Positions 63,550 to 64,000 of a stretch of 64,000 nt of DNA are shown in pieces. The DNA is from Promineifilum sp. (GTDB lineage Bacteria > Chloroflexota > Anaerolineae > Promineifilales > Promineifilaceae): contig JACFOH010000006.1 in NCBI GenBank assembly GCA_019454405.1, positions 38,262 to 102,261 of the forward strand, in the 5' to 3' direction. Within the stretch, counting starts at the first letter, position 1, and the number at the start of each line of letters is the position of its first letter. A model generated the notes under the pieces. It was not told the DNA's origin and did not search any database. It saw only the letters and a list, made by a program, of their open reading frames with translations. Both the position numbers and the translations under genes were made by a program.

Positions 63550-64000
63550 ATGAAAATAGTTCAGAAAAAAGTCTGTTTGTTGGGTGATTTCGCCGTCGGC
63601 AAAACGAGCCTCATCCGCCGATATGTGGAAGGCCGCTTCGACGATAGATACCTGACAACTGTTGGCGTGGCTGTTTCTAGGAAAACAATTGAATACCCCA
63701 GCTTGTCACTCCACCTGCTTTTGTGGGACCTGGCTGGAGGAAGGGACTATAGTCAATCTGGATATCTAACCGGCGTGGCCGGGGCGATGATTGTCTGTGA
63801 TTTGACGCGCGAGAGTACTCTCTCGAGTTATCACCTCTATGCTAATCAGTTGCGACAAATTAATCGTGACGTTCGGTTAACTCTCCTGGCGAACAAGGCG
63901 GACTTGTCGGAAGAGAGGGCAATATCAGAGGAACAGTTAAACGCACTGGCTCAGGAGATACGCGCTCCTTTATTATATACAAGTGCCAAAACAGGGGAAA
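63550..64000 (+). CDS. Ras/Rab-like small GTPase (3' end outside window)
   Basis: An ATG at 63550 opens a frame that is still open at the right edge (150 codons). It has all five G motifs of a Ras-superfamily GTPase: G1 GDFAVGKTS, G2 Thr in LTTVGV, G3 WDLAGG (commonly WDTAGQ), G4 NKAD and G5 TSAKTG. Bacterial members are cytoplasmic switches in motility or polarity in some phyla. It follows manA by 19 nt on the same strand. The Gly where Gln usually follows WDxAG suggests low intrinsic hydrolysis. Confidence 0.88.
   Translation, partial: MKIVQKKVCLLGDFAVGKTSLIRRYVEGRFDDRYLTTVGVAVSRKTIEYPSLSLHLLLWDLAGGRDYSQSGYLTGVAGAMIVCDLTRESTLSSYHLYANQLRQINRDVRLTLLANKADLSEERAISEEQLNALAQEIRAPLLYTSAKTGE

Overview
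The window looks like a chromosomal segment of a Chloroflexota bacterium, most likely an Anaerolineae-type heterotroph. This is an inference from gene content, not from a marker gene. The clues are DUF2089/SHOCT-like/DUF4097 proteins, lipoproteins with Pro-Thr linkers and 11-residue Val-Ala-Pro-Thr repeats, a stand-alone SUMF1-like lipoprotein, a SufR-controlled Suf operon with SufU and a Rieske protein, and a Rab-like small GTPase. Base composition is even (roughly half G+C) and coding is dense; no gene-free gap exceeds 300 bases. No tRNA, rRNA, CRISPR array or insertion sequence was seen. One solitary tyrosine recombinase is present.

Layout. 1-2363: end of a MoxR ATPase and an ABC-F protein whose leader carries an attenuator-like hairpin. 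2609-3943: a sugar-type binding lipoprotein. 3874-12616 (minus strand): an eleven-gene operon for a membrane-bound group 4 [NiFe] hydrogenase with NuoA/B/C/D/H/I/K/L/N-like and MbhD-like subunits plus a maturation protease. The large subunit keeps both Cys pairs that bind the NiFe centre, so it is not complex I. 12801-17349: GT4 glycosyltransferase, CelD/BioF2-type acyltransferase, GH13 amylase and YbaK deacylase. 17346-25152: Fe-S assembly locus, with sufR and a DUF59 gene divergent from sufCBD, a rhodanese, sufS, sufU and a Rieske gene. 25325-28379: type IIA topoisomerase A subunit and a cold-shock-domain protein. 28482-32514: peptide ABC importer (binding protein and two permeases, no ATPases). 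32669-38322: polX, an SH3 membrane protein, ligA, moeA. 38345-43177: SUMF1-like lipoprotein, secreted protein of unknown function, small membrane protein, ABC-2 exporter. 43390-46972: secG, a second peptide-binding protein, tatABC.

47003-51415 (minus strand) is the most unusual region: a compact run encoding a DUF2089 zinc-ribbon/HTH protein, two paralogous SHOCT-like proteins, a DUF4097 beta-solenoid protein, a GNAT enzyme and a rhomboid protease. Four of the six share one short helical module. A near-consensus promoter with three helically phased ATTGATA heptamers precedes the first gene. I propose it as an uncharacterised, possibly envelope-linked, self-regulated system.

51564-60048: processive GT2 with DUF951, SirB1-like protein, membrane-anchored pentapeptide-repeat protein, aldo/keto reductase, a divergent pair (DUF1638 and a catalytically degenerate methylaspartate ammonia-lyase-like protein), and the recombinase. 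60335-64000: glgB, manA and the start of a small Ras/Rab-like GTPase that runs off the end. Several plus- and minus-strand genes have a TATAAT-like -10 only 7-10 nt before the ATG and no Shine-Dalgarno sequence, suggesting leaderless transcripts.
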